A stretch of 7,607 nt of DNA from Kiloniellales bacterium (GCA_022360075.1 JAKSDN010000318.1:1-7607), one strand, 5' to 3'; positions 1-5,945 are shown, counted from the first letter of the stretch. Notes: generated by a model from the sequence alone, not told the origin. Translations and numbers: made by a program.

Positions 1-582
1 CTGGCCCGCCCGCAGGCTATAGGCGCGCGCGCTCCGGCGCTCGACGACGAAGGCATCGAGCGGATCGGCGAGCGGCTCGGGCAAGGCCGCCGGATCGTTC
101 GAAGACGCGCGGCTGAGCACCACCTCGAGATCGCCCGGCAAGGCGGCTTCTCCAATGCCGGCTGGCTCTGCGGGTGCCAGGATGACCGCAAGGCCAGGCG
201 CCTCGAGCGAGAAAGCGAAGCTCGATCCATGCGTCCCGGCGGCCGGGGCGAAGACCGCGGCGTCTCCCTCGGAGAGGCCTTTGCTCGCCAGTAGCGCCGC
301 CACCTCCGGATCGAGCGCGGCGCGGAAAGCCTCGCCGCTCGCGGCGGGCGGTGCGGTCTCGGCGTGAAAGGCCACGGCAGTCTTGCCGCCGCGCTGCGGA
401 TCCTTGGAGAACAAGGCGAAGAGGAGCGGCTGCCGGCCTTCTGGATCGATGATCGTGACGCCGTCGCCCGCGCGCAGATCGAGTGTCAGCGATCCGCCGC
501 CCGGGACCAGCAGCAGGCGCTCGCCCGGGCCGAGCCGGTCGGCCAGCGGGCGGCGGACCGCCTTGGAAGCGAAGGAAGCCAT
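1..582 (-). CDS. DUF1989-like N-terminal domain protein, possible aminomethyltransferase (partial, runs off left edge)
   Basis: The minus-strand frame is open from ATG at 582 to the window edge (194 codons, no stop); the protein starts MASFASKAVRRPLADRLG. Residues about 20-60 (GERLLLVPGGGSLTLDLRAG, then DGVTIIDPEGRQPLLFAL) resemble the opening of DUF1989/urea-carboxylase-associated domains: a beta-rich start, a Gly-Asp turn, then a DPEG-Q motif. In alphaproteobacteria such domains are known at the N-terminus of large GcvT-like aminomethyltransferases. That role would suit the glycine-betaine binding-protein gene just upstream, for example in demethylation of betaine-derived methylamines, but the GcvT part is outside the window, so this is inference. 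The start is chosen because the frame opens with a typical soluble N-terminus there; the ribosome-binding site is weak (GGGATGAG). It is separated from the upstream gene by 98 bases containing a hairpin. Confidence 0.6.
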   Translation of the reverse strand, partial: MASFASKAVRRPLADRLGPGERLLLVPGGGSLTLDLRAGDGVTIIDPEGRQPLLFALFSKDPQRGGKTAVAFHAETAPPAASGEAFRAALDPEVAALLASKGLSEGDAAVFAPAAGTHGSSFAFSLEAPGLAVILAPAEPAGIGEAALPGDLEVVLSRASSNDPAALPEPLADPLDAFVVERRSARAYSLRAGQ

Positions 583-628
583 GGCTGTCTCATCCCGACC
601 TGCCGGATCGTCGTGCTCAGGCATTGAA

Positions 629-656
629 GGAGGCGCGCCGACGGTAGCGCGCCTCC
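629..656 (-). other. Intercistronic hairpin after the binding-protein gene
   Basis: GGAGGCGCGC (629-638) and GCGCGCCTCC (647-656) form a perfect 10-bp inverted repeat around an 8-base loop. On the minus strand it follows the binding-protein stop by 24 bases and precedes the DUF1989-like gene. Only a short TTCAATG follows, with no real T-tract, so it looks more like an mRNA-stabilising or partial-attenuation hairpin than a strong intrinsic terminator. Such hairpins are common after binding-protein genes that need more product than their downstream partners. Confidence 0.6.
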
Positions 657-680
657 CGCCTTAGCCTCGGCCGGCAGCGC

Positions 681-1386
681 TCAGGCGCTGCAGTCCGCGA
701 GCCAGCCGTCGACGATGGCGGCGTTGTCGTCGACCCAGTCCTCGGCCATGTCCTGGGGATCCACCTTGTCGCGGCCGATCTTGAGGATCCACTGGTTCAC
801 CATGTCGGGCTCGAGCACCATGTTCTTCAGGAAGCAGGCCGTCTTGGGTGCGCGCTGCTCGAGCGACTTGGAGAAGGAGTTCCAGATCGTCGCGTCCTTC
901 GACACGCAGTTGAAGACCGAGGCCTCGTACCAGTCCTCGCGATCCTTCGGCTGATACATCTGCTCGCAGCCGTCGAAGCGCGGCGGCTCCTGGACCGGCG
1001 TGATGTCGTAGGCTGCGTGCACCCACTCCGGCGTCCAGTAGTAGAAGAGGATCGCTTCCTGCTTGCGATAGGCGCTGTCGAGCTGCGACTTGAAGATCGC
1101 GTCATCGACCGGCACGCCTTCCCAGAGATCGCTCAGGCCGTAGGACTTGAACTTGACCGCCCAGCGGTTGGTCGAGTTCCAGCCCGGCGCGCCCGGCCAG
1201 TACTCGCCCTTGCCGTTGCCGTCGCTATCGAACATCTCGACGACCTCGGGGTTCCTCAGGTCCTCGACCGTCCTGACGCCCTTTTCCGCCATGTAGCTCG
1301 GCACGAAGATCGCCTGGGTGCCCTTGTAGCCGGCCTTGTTCGTGTCGACCGGGCGCTTGGGATCGGGCGTCTCGCCGTACTCGCTG
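681..1386 (-). pseudogene. Glycine-betaine-type ABC transporter substrate-binding protein, 5'-truncated
   Basis: The C-terminal 230 or so residues of an OpuAC/ProX-type periplasmic binding protein are intact and end in WLADCSA with stop at 681-683. Recognisable parts are YKGTQAIFVPSYMAEKGVRT near the break, DSDGNGKGEYWPGAPGWNST, and YYWTPEWVHAAYDI (about 1020-1045), whose Trp/Tyr residues are typical of aromatic cages that bind quaternary ammonium groups. Family members run to about 330 residues with a signal peptide; here homology-like sequence stops near EYGETPDPKRP (about 1385), and in-frame TGA follows at 1404-1406. A GTG at 1304 and an ATG at 1292 are only internal codons, so no functional start or export signal remains. 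The break coincides with the beginning of the LexA-like unit on the other strand. The protein would have delivered glycine betaine or a related methylamine to an ABC importer, which is not in this window. Assignment to the family is fairly secure; the exact ligand is not. Confidence 0.8.
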
Positions 1387-1398
1387 GAAGAAGCCCTG

Positions 1399-1674
1399 AT
1401 GAATCAAGCCGCCGCGCCCTGTCACCCCCCCCCTCACGAAACCGGTTTCACCGACAAACAGGGCCAGTATCTGGCCTTCATCCACGCCTATACCCGGATC
1501 AACCGAAGACCCCCGGCCGAGGCCGACATGCAGCGATTCTTCCGAGTCACGCCGCTAACAGTCCACCAGATGGTCCTAAAGCTCGAACGGGCAGGGCTCA
1601 TCAAGCAGCTCCCCGGAAAACCCAGAAGCATACAAATCCTCATCCAACCTCAAGACATTCCCGTCCTGCGATGA
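1399..1674 (+). CDS. Stand-alone LexA-type winged-helix DNA-binding protein
   Basis: This encodes 91 residues, starting MNQAAAPCHPPPHETG. Residues 15-80 match the LexA DNA-binding domain pattern: FTDKQGQYLAFIHAYTRINR (helix 1), RPPAEADMQRFF (turn and helix 2), RVTPLTVHQMVLKLERAGLI (recognition helix and following turn) and KQLPGKPRSIQILI (wing). LexA's C-terminal S24 self-cleaving protease domain is absent, so this is not a normal SOS repressor. Similar short LexA-domain proteins occur in many copies in some alphaproteobacteria, often near mobile elements. ATG 1399 is chosen over upstream in-frame ATG 1336 because the latter lies inside the antisense of the binding-protein gene; a GGAAG sits 8-9 bases upstream of 1399. 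Nine consecutive C residues (1425-1433) fall in the N-terminal coding part. Its stop overlaps the next start (ATGA, 1671-1674). A decayed second copy lies at 6828-6933. Its target is unknown. Confidence 0.75.
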   Translation: MNQAAAPCHPPPHETGFTDKQGQYLAFIHAYTRINRRPPAEADMQRFFRVTPLTVHQMVLKLERAGLIKQLPGKPRSIQILIQPQDIPVLR

Positions 1675-1710
1675 GACACCGACAAACAGTCAAAACCTCT
1701 GTGCAAAGCC
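1460..1710 (+). repeat. Direct repeat, copy 1 (LexA-like unit)
   Basis: Bases 1460-1479 and 1589-1710 recur at 6828-6847 and 6848-6969 in the same orientation. The long block (122 bases) differs at only four positions; the 109 bases between the blocks (1480-1588) are missing in the other copy. The repeat covers most of the LexA-like gene and the first 13 codons of the following ORF. Identity ends abruptly at 1710, after GTGCAAAGCC. Confidence 0.95.
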
Positions 1711-1877
1711 ACTACACGGATATGGTCGTGCACGCCCTTTCGCTCAGCGGCCTGTTCCTCGAATCGACAGTCGGCATAACGGCGGCGCTAAACCTGCTGG
1801 TCCACTCGGTCGCCGAGCGCAACCCCGAGGAACGGAAGCCCGCCTCGACCATTGGAAGGCCGGGGCGCGTAGCCTGA
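1671..1877 (+). CDS. Small hypothetical protein, translationally coupled to the LexA-like gene
   Basis: This is a 68-aa ORF whose ATG overlaps the stop of the upstream LexA-like gene (ATGA), the usual arrangement for coupled translation. The N-terminus is basic (MRHRQTVKTSVQSHYTDMVV), the middle hydrophobic and helical in character (HALSLSGLFLESTVGITAAL then NLLVHSV), and the tail charged (AERNPEERKP). The middle could be a short membrane-associated or packing helix. I do not recognise the family. The first 13 codons are preserved without change in the second copy of the unit (6930-6969), which then hits TAG at 6972. That shows the duplicated unit extended past the LexA-like gene, but by itself does not prove the ORF is translated. 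It ends 24 bases from the convergent esterase stop. It could equally be non-coding 3' sequence of the repeated element. Confidence 0.4.
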   Translation: MRHRQTVKTSVQSHYTDMVVHALSLSGLFLESTVGITAALNLLVHSVAERNPEERKPASTIGRPGRVA

Positions 1878-1901
1878 ATGTCTTCTAGCTTCGGCACGCC
1901 G

Positions 1902-2834
1902 TCAGGTGCCCGTGAGTCTTCTACTATGTGCCAGCATGGCCTCCAGGCAGGGAGCCATGTGGCGGTCCATCATCAGCATGTGGCTGCCGCCGGGCGCGAC
2001 CTCTTTGGCGGTGTCCAAAAGCCATGCCTTGGCGCCGCTCGTTCTAGCGGTGTCCACGAGTTCAGCCCAGCGGTGCGCGCGCTCCCGCCAATGGTGCGCC
2101 ACGTCCAGATGGTCGCCCATGGCGATGACCAATGGACAGGCCCGGAACGGGTCCGCATCGCTGGGGAAGGCGGACGGCTCCACCGCCAAAACCGCAACCA
2201 CCAAGTCCGGGCGCCGTTCAAGCGCGCTGAATGTGGTCTCTCCGCCCTGGCTATGACAGATGATGATGGCGGGGCCGGTGCGTTCCAGCACGGCCACAAG
2301 GCCAGCGCTGTGCAGCGGGGCGGTGGTAAGCCAGCGGGGCACGAAACGCTGGGCAAAGGACTCTAGGGCTTCCACGGGAAATTGCTGTCCCGGAAACGCC
2401 GCCCTTTGCGCGAACCCCTCCGGCGGACCGAAGCGAAACAGCGCCCAGGCTTCTTCCAGGGACCGCAGGATGGGCTTTCCCGGCCACAGCCCGGGGGCGA
2501 AGCCGGCTCGGCCGCGCTCCACCGCGTCCACCACATGCACGCTGTGGCCCCGAGCGAGCAGCAGGTGCAGCCAGCCCGGACGGCCGTCCGGCGTGGTTTC
2601 CCATGTGCTGCCATGCAGGCCGCCGCCATGCACCAACACGACGGGCGGGTCATCGCCGACGCCCTCTGGAACGAAATACTGAACATAGGTGTGCTCCACC
2701 GCGAAATGGCCACGCGGGTCATAGGCATAGGCGGCATCTCGGGTGAATTGAACGGTCTCCGGCGTGCCTTCGGCCACGTGGTGCAGGCGACCGCCGACGG
2801 TGTAGCTGCCGAAGTCCTTCAGGATATAAGTCAT
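1902..2834 (-). CDS. Alpha/beta hydrolase, esterase 713-like
   Basis: The 310-aa protein starts MTYILKDFGSYTVGGR, with no signal peptide, so it is probably cytoplasmic. It is an alpha/beta-hydrolase: oxyanion-loop sequence VHGGGLHGSTWETTPDGRPG (residues 68-87), nucleophile motif CHSQGG with Ser195 (193-198), acid candidate Glu219 in AVEPSAF, and His285 in GGSHMLMMDRH. The Ser-to-Glu distance (24) and Ser-to-His distance (90) closely match the Ser-Glu-His triad of the structurally known Alcaligenes esterase 713 (Ser206, Glu230, His298), and the Gln after Ser is also shared. Esterase 713 has a Cys-Cys pair at the oxyanion loop; here the positions are Gly. DAVERGRAGF (103-112) and PGQQFPVEALESF (148-160) are further family landmarks. 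Last gene of the TRAP operon, 51 bases after dctP with a strong hairpin between; the ribosome-binding site is poor. It likely hydrolyses an ester or lactone linked to the transported compound; the substrate is unknown. Confidence 0.85.
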   Translation of the reverse strand: MTYILKDFGSYTVGGRLHHVAEGTPETVQFTRDAAYAYDPRGHFAVEHTYVQYFVPEGVGDDPPVVLVHGGGLHGSTWETTPDGRPGWLHLLLARGHSVHVVDAVERGRAGFAPGLWPGKPILRSLEEAWALFRFGPPEGFAQRAAFPGQQFPVEALESFAQRFVPRWLTTAPLHSAGLVAVLERTGPAIIICHSQGGETTFSALERRPDLVVAVLAVEPSAFPSDADPFRACPLVIAMGDHLDVAHHWRERAHRWAELVDTARTSGAKAWLLDTAKEVAPGGSHMLMMDRHMAPCLEAMLAHSRRLTGT

Positions 2835-2843
2835 GGTCAGCGC

Positions 2844-2875
2844 GCGGGGAGGCAGCGCGTCGCCGCGCTCCCCGC
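2844..2875 (-). other. Intercistronic hairpin between dctP and the esterase gene
   Basis: GCGGGGA (2844-2850) pairs with TCCCCGC (2869-2875), and inside it GCGCG (2855-2859) pairs with CGCGC (2864-2868) around a 4-base loop, with a 4-base bulge on one side. On the minus strand it begins 10 bases after the dctP stop. There is no T-tract, so it is better explained as protection of the upstream mRNA (raising DctP over the esterase) or partial termination. It sits close to the esterase start and may also limit ribosome access there. Confidence 0.6.
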
Positions 2876-2885
2876 ACTACCCGCA

Positions 2886-3911
2886 TCATTCCAGGCTGCT
2901 CAGGGCCTCATATTCGTCATAGGCGGCGGAGAAGGCTTCAAAGCTCTCCATCACACGCTTGAACATGGGGTCTGCCTCAGCCTGTTCAGCGTAGACCGCG
3001 TCCGATGCCTCCTTCAATGCCGCCAAGACCGCGTCCGGAAAGCGCTTGACCTCCACCCCATTGGCGCGAAACGCCTCCAGCGCCTCGCCTTGGCCGGCCA
3101 CGGCAATACCGATGGACCACAGATTGATGTCGGCGCAGGCCGTCTCAATGGCGGTGCGGTGGTTGTCGCTGAGCGTGTCCCATTTGTCCTTGTTCATGTA
3201 GAACTCGATAAAGCCGGAGGGTTGGTGCCAGCCGGGAAAGTAATAGTGCTTGGCCACCTTGTCGAAACCGAGCAGCTTGTCGACCATGGGAAAGCTCAGT
3301 TCCGTGGCGTCGAGGCGGCCCGTCTCCAGCGAGGTGGAAATCTCGCCCGCCGGCAGCGACATGGCATTGGCGCCGAGCTTGGCCAGAATGGCGCCCCCTA
3401 GCCCGCCGATACGGATGTTCAGACCTTGAAGGTCTTCCGGCGTTTCGATGGGCTTGGTATACCAGCCGCCTGCTTCGGAAATCATCACGCCACAGGCCAT
3501 GGGCACCAGATTGTACGGCTCGTAGATCTCGCGCCAGAGGTCCAGCCCGCCGCCATGGTGCAGCCAGGAGACGTATTTGATCGCATCGCCGCCAAAGGGC
3601 ATGGCGCCGAACAGCGCCGCCGCCGGCTCCTTGCCGGAGGCATAAGCGGCATATGACCAGGCGGCGTCGATGGCGCCGACGCTGACATTGTCGAAGATCT
3701 CAAACGGGGGCGAAAGCTCGCCCGCGCCCAAATGCTGGAAATTGACCTCGCCCCCCGTCAGCGCCGAGACAGTGGCGGCGAAGCGTTCCGCCGCCGGCCC
3801 CAGCACCGACAAACCCTTGCTGAAGGCGCTTTGCAGCGTGAAGTCCGCCGCCTGCGCGGGCAGAGCCAGAGCGGCCGTCAGCGCGGTGGCCTGAAGCAGT
3901 GTCTTGATCAT
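2886..3911 (-). CDS. dctP: TRAP transporter periplasmic substrate-binding protein, TakP-like
   Basis: The 341-residue protein has a clear Sec signal peptide (MIKTLLQATALTAALALPAQ, probable cleavage after AQA at 21). It is a DctP-family solute receptor that would bind a carboxylate in the periplasm and hand it to the DctQ/DctM membrane pair. The ligand-gripping arginine is probably Arg167 in LNIRIGGLGGAILAKLGA. The segment SLPAGEISTSLETGRLDATE with Glu204, followed by HYYFPGWHQPSG (222-233), is characteristic of the TakP branch, whose characterised members bind 2-oxo acids with a sodium ion. Many relatives read DATEW where this protein has DATEL, so a ligand or cation-site residue may differ. 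ATG 3911 has an excellent GGGAGG 7 bases upstream. It lies 42 bases after dctM and ahead of an esterase, in the order Q-M-P. The ligand (2-oxo acid, lactate-like or another monocarboxylate) is inferred only. Confidence 0.93.
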   Translation of the reverse strand: MIKTLLQATALTAALALPAQAADFTLQSAFSKGLSVLGPAAERFAATVSALTGGEVNFQHLGAGELSPPFEIFDNVSVGAIDAAWSYAAYASGKEPAAALFGAMPFGGDAIKYVSWLHHGGGLDLWREIYEPYNLVPMACGVMISEAGGWYTKPIETPEDLQGLNIRIGGLGGAILAKLGANAMSLPAGEISTSLETGRLDATELSFPMVDKLLGFDKVAKHYYFPGWHQPSGFIEFYMNKDKWDTLSDNHRTAIETACADINLWSIGIAVAGQGEALEAFRANGVEVKRFPDAVLAALKEASDAVYAEQAEADPMFKRVMESFEAFSAAYDEYEALSSLE

Positions 3912-3953
3912 GGTGTTTCCTCCCTTTCGTTTGTTTTTTCAACGGTTTGTCAT

Positions 3954-5273
3954 TCAAAGGCCGGTGACAAGCCGGGGCATGGCCATCAACAGGCCCAAGG
4001 CCACCAATTGCAGGGCGATGAACGGCAGCACGCCGCGATAGATCGCCATGGTATCCAGCCGGTCGCGCATGGCGCCGCGAATGTAAAACAGCGAAAAGCC
4101 GAATGGCGGGGTCAGAAACGAGGTTTGCAGGTTCACCGCCACCAGAATGCCGAACCAAACCATCAGCTCCTGACCCGCAAGGCCGTTGCCGAAATCGAGC
4201 CCGGCAACCACCGGCGCGAAAATGGGGACCAAGATGAGCGTGATTTCCAGCCAGTCCAAAAAGAAACCCAGCAGGAAAATGGCGCCCATGACCACGGCCA
4301 GGACCACCCAGGGCGCATCGCCGAACAGGCCAAGACCGTCGCGGATCATCTCATCGCCGCCAATGCCGCGAAAAACCGCCGCGAAGCAGGTGGCACCGAT
4401 GATGACCAGCGCCACCATGGCGGTGGCTACCACCGTGCCGCGGGCGGCTCGCATGAGCATGGACAGGCTGAATTTGCGGTAGAGCATGGTGACCAGCAGC
4501 GCGCCCAACGCGCCCAGGCCGCTCGCCTCCGTGGGGGTGGCGAGCCCGGCGATGATGGAGCCCAGTACGCTGACGACCAAAAGCACCAGCGGCGCCACGT
4601 CCACCGCCAAGCCGAGCCAGCCGGAGGACGCGCCCTCGCCATCTTGACCATGACGCTTGACCGGCAGCTGGCGGGCGCGCCACAGCACATAAAGACCGTA
4701 AAGGAAGACCAGCAACAGACCGGGGCCAATGGCACTGGCGAACATGTCCGGCACCGGCGTCTGCAATTGATCGCCAAGGACGATGAGCATCACCGAAGGC
4801 GGGATCAGGATCGCCAGCGTGCCGGAAGCCGCCACCAGGCCGGACGCGGTGGCATCGTCATAGCCGGCTTCCTGCATGCGCGGCAGGGCCAGAAGGGTCA
4901 GCAGCACTACCGAGGCGCCCACCACTCCGGACGAGGCCGCCAGCAGCACCCCAATCACCAGGACCGACACGCCCATGCCCGCCGGAGTGCCGCCCAGTGC
5001 CCGCTGCGCGCCCTTCAGGGTGCGTTCGGCCACGCCGGAGCACTCCAGGATAAGCCCCATGAAGATAAACATGGGAATGGCCACGAACAGCCAATTGGAC
5101 AGCACATTGGCGTAAATGCGACTGACGATCAGCTTGGAAAAGGCCAGCGGCAGATCTGATACCAGAATGAACAGCGCTGCCGCCCCCGCCAGAACAAAGG
5201 CCACCCGATAACCGGCCAGAATGCCGGCCATGGTGAGCCCGGCCATGGCCAGCGGCAGGGCTTGCTCGCTCAT
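3954..5273 (-). CDS. dctM: TRAP transporter large permease subunit
   Basis: The 439-aa, very hydrophobic protein has the DctM hallmarks: NVLSNWLFVAIPMFIFMGLI (about 54-73), a GVVGASVVLLTLLALP stretch, the SGTLAILIPPSVMLIVLGDQ re-entrant hairpin (about 147-166), GLATPTEASGLGALGALLVT (about 235-254), and a FLTPPFGFSLFYIRGAM segment near the C-terminus that mirrors the first hairpin. It is the ion-motive-force-driven translocation subunit that works with DctQ and DctP in the inner membrane. Length is normal for the family (about 420-440). The start overlaps the dctQ stop as ATGA (5270-5273), indicating translational coupling. ATG 5273 is preferred over any longer frame because upstream sequence belongs to dctQ in another frame. 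Confidence 0.95.
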   Translation of the reverse strand: MSEQALPLAMAGLTMAGILAGYRVAFVLAGAAALFILVSDLPLAFSKLIVSRIYANVLSNWLFVAIPMFIFMGLILECSGVAERTLKGAQRALGGTPAGMGVSVLVIGVLLAASSGVVGASVVLLTLLALPRMQEAGYDDATASGLVAASGTLAILIPPSVMLIVLGDQLQTPVPDMFASAIGPGLLLVFLYGLYVLWRARQLPVKRHGQDGEGASSGWLGLAVDVAPLVLLVVSVLGSIIAGLATPTEASGLGALGALLVTMLYRKFSLSMLMRAARGTVVATAMVALVIIGATCFAAVFRGIGGDEMIRDGLGLFGDAPWVVLAVVMGAIFLLGFFLDWLEITLILVPIFAPVVAGLDFGNGLAGQELMVWFGILVAVNLQTSFLTPPFGFSLFYIRGAMRDRLDTMAIYRGVLPFIALQLVALGLLMAMPRLVTGL

Positions 5274-5812
5274 CGCCGCGCCAGCTCGCGCAAAAGACGC
5301 GCGGCCTCCCACAGGACCGCCGCACCAAGAAGCGCAAGCCCCAGGGGCAAGGCGGATTTGATCAGCCAAAGGTCGTTCAAGCCGCCATTGCGGGAGCCTT
5401 CGCCGGAGGCCAGAGCCCTTGCGGCGAAGTCCCAGGCTGCCGGCGCCGCCAAAAGCAAAAACGGCGCGGCGAACAGCACATGCCCGACCAGATCCACCGC
5501 CGTCTTTTGCCGTGGCGCCATGCGGGAATAAAGAAAGTCCACCCGCACATGCCGGTCTTGCAGCCACACCAGGCCCGCCGGCAGCAGCGCCACCACGGCA
5601 AGCAAATGCCATTGCAGGTCCAGGAGCGAATTGAGCGTCACCGCGTCGCCTAGCCAGAACAGGGTACGGTCGAAACGCATCAACGGGTTGATGTCGAAAA
5701 GATTGGCGAACACCTGCACGGCCACCGCCAGCATCAGCGCGATGATGCAGAACGCGAAGACGTTGAGTGCCCAATGCGCGACGTGCCGCTCTGGGCGGGT
5801 TTCCCTGTCCAC
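5270..5812 (-). CDS. dctQ: TRAP transporter small permease subunit
   Basis: Read from GTG at 5812 this encodes 180 residues with four predicted membrane helices (about 14-38, 67-84, 108-128 and 150-170). The motif DRHVRVDFLYSRMAPRQKTA (86-105) is the DctQ signature after helix 2, and EGSRNGGLNDLWLIKSALPL before helix 4 is typical of the subgroup that partners TakP-like receptors. DctQ helps couple the receptor to DctM in the membrane. The reading frame stays open up to 5980, but the GTG start is chosen because GGGAGGAAACAC precedes it directly, and the upstream sequence holds the regulatory palindrome. The same 12-base leader precedes dctP. First gene of the operon, divergent from the MarR gene. 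Confidence 0.92.
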   Translation of the reverse strand: MDRETRPERHVAHWALNVFAFCIIALMLAVAVQVFANLFDINPLMRFDRTLFWLGDAVTLNSLLDLQWHLLAVVALLPAGLVWLQDRHVRVDFLYSRMAPRQKTAVDLVGHVLFAAPFLLLAAPAAWDFAARALASGEGSRNGGLNDLWLIKSALPLGLALLGAAVLWEAARLLRELARR

Positions 5813-5825
5813 CGTGTTTCCTCCC
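5810..5825 (-). promoter_or_regulatory. Ribosome-binding site deciding the GTG start of dctQ
   Basis: The minus strand reads GGGAGGAAACACGGTG here; GGGAGG lies 7-8 bases before the GTG. The same GGGAGGAAACAC string precedes the dctP ATG (minus strand, 3925-3914). This supports GTG 5812 as the start rather than ATGs further upstream. Confidence 0.75.
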
Positions 5826-5852
5826 GACCGGGTCTTTGACCGGTTCGGTGGC

Positions 5853-5880
5853 AGGATAGCGGTTTTTCGCTCCATATGGA
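5853..5880 (-). promoter_or_regulatory. Possible promoter of dctQMP-esterase operon
   Basis: A TATCCT (minus strand, 5858-5853) could be a -10 element, with the weak -35-like TTCCAT about 17-18 bases upstream lying within the palindrome box TCCATATGGA. A start of transcription near 5846 would give a leader of about 34 bases. A regulator bound to the box would overlap the -35 region. This is pattern inference; alphaproteobacterial promoters are poorly conserved. Confidence 0.3.
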
Positions 5881-5906
5881 ACAAATTAATTCCAAGTGGA
5901 GCGAAA
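5865..5906. promoter_or_regulatory. Candidate MarR operator: twin-box palindrome
   Basis: The arms 5865-5881 and 5890-5906 are inverted repeats matching at 15 of 17 positions (TTTCGCTCCATATGGAA against the complement of TTCCAAGTGGAGCGAAA) around an 8-base AT-rich spacer. Each arm contains its own short palindrome: TCCATATGGA (5871-5880, perfect) and TCCAAGTGGA (5891-5900), both TCCA-N2-TGGA, centred 20 bases apart, i.e. on the same helix face. An outer inverted repeat CAGGATAG (5852-5859) and CTATCCTG (5919-5926) encloses them. Position between a MarR gene and the operon it faces, plus the symmetry, suits binding of two winged-helix dimers. Confidence 0.7.
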
Positions 5907-5925
5907 CCTGATTCCTGTCTATCCT
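5897..5925 (+). promoter_or_regulatory. Possible promoter of the MarR gene
   Basis: TATCCT (5920-5925) mirrors the TATCCT proposed for the opposite direction. The -35 position (about 5897-5902, TGGAGC) is poor and overlaps the right-hand operator box. Transcription would start only some 14 bases before the MarR ATG. The symmetry of the two elements is the main argument. Confidence 0.25.
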
Positions 5926-5945
5926 GGCCGAAAGTGAGCCTGGCC

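Noticed and set aside
1017..1670. Upstream extension of the frame that contains the 68-aa ORF
   Set aside because: This part is antisense to the binding-protein remnant and out of frame with the LexA-like gene; only the part from ATG 1671 is plausible.
1399..1674. SOS repressor LexA
   Set aside because: Only the DNA-binding domain is present; there is no S24 protease domain or Ala-Gly cleavage site, and the length is 91 rather than about 200-240 residues.
2382..3401. A 339-codon open frame on the plus strand
   Set aside because: Antisense to the esterase and dctP, with low-complexity composition; both opposite-strand genes have clear family motifs.
3732..5159. A 475-codon open frame on the plus strand
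   Set aside because: It lies antisense to dctP and dctM, is dominated by His, Gln, Arg and Gly, and has no recognisable domain; it is a high-GC shadow of dctM.
5852..5926. Intrinsic bidirectional terminator
   Set aside because: The palindrome lies between two divergent starts rather than after genes, so an operator role fits and a terminator role does not.
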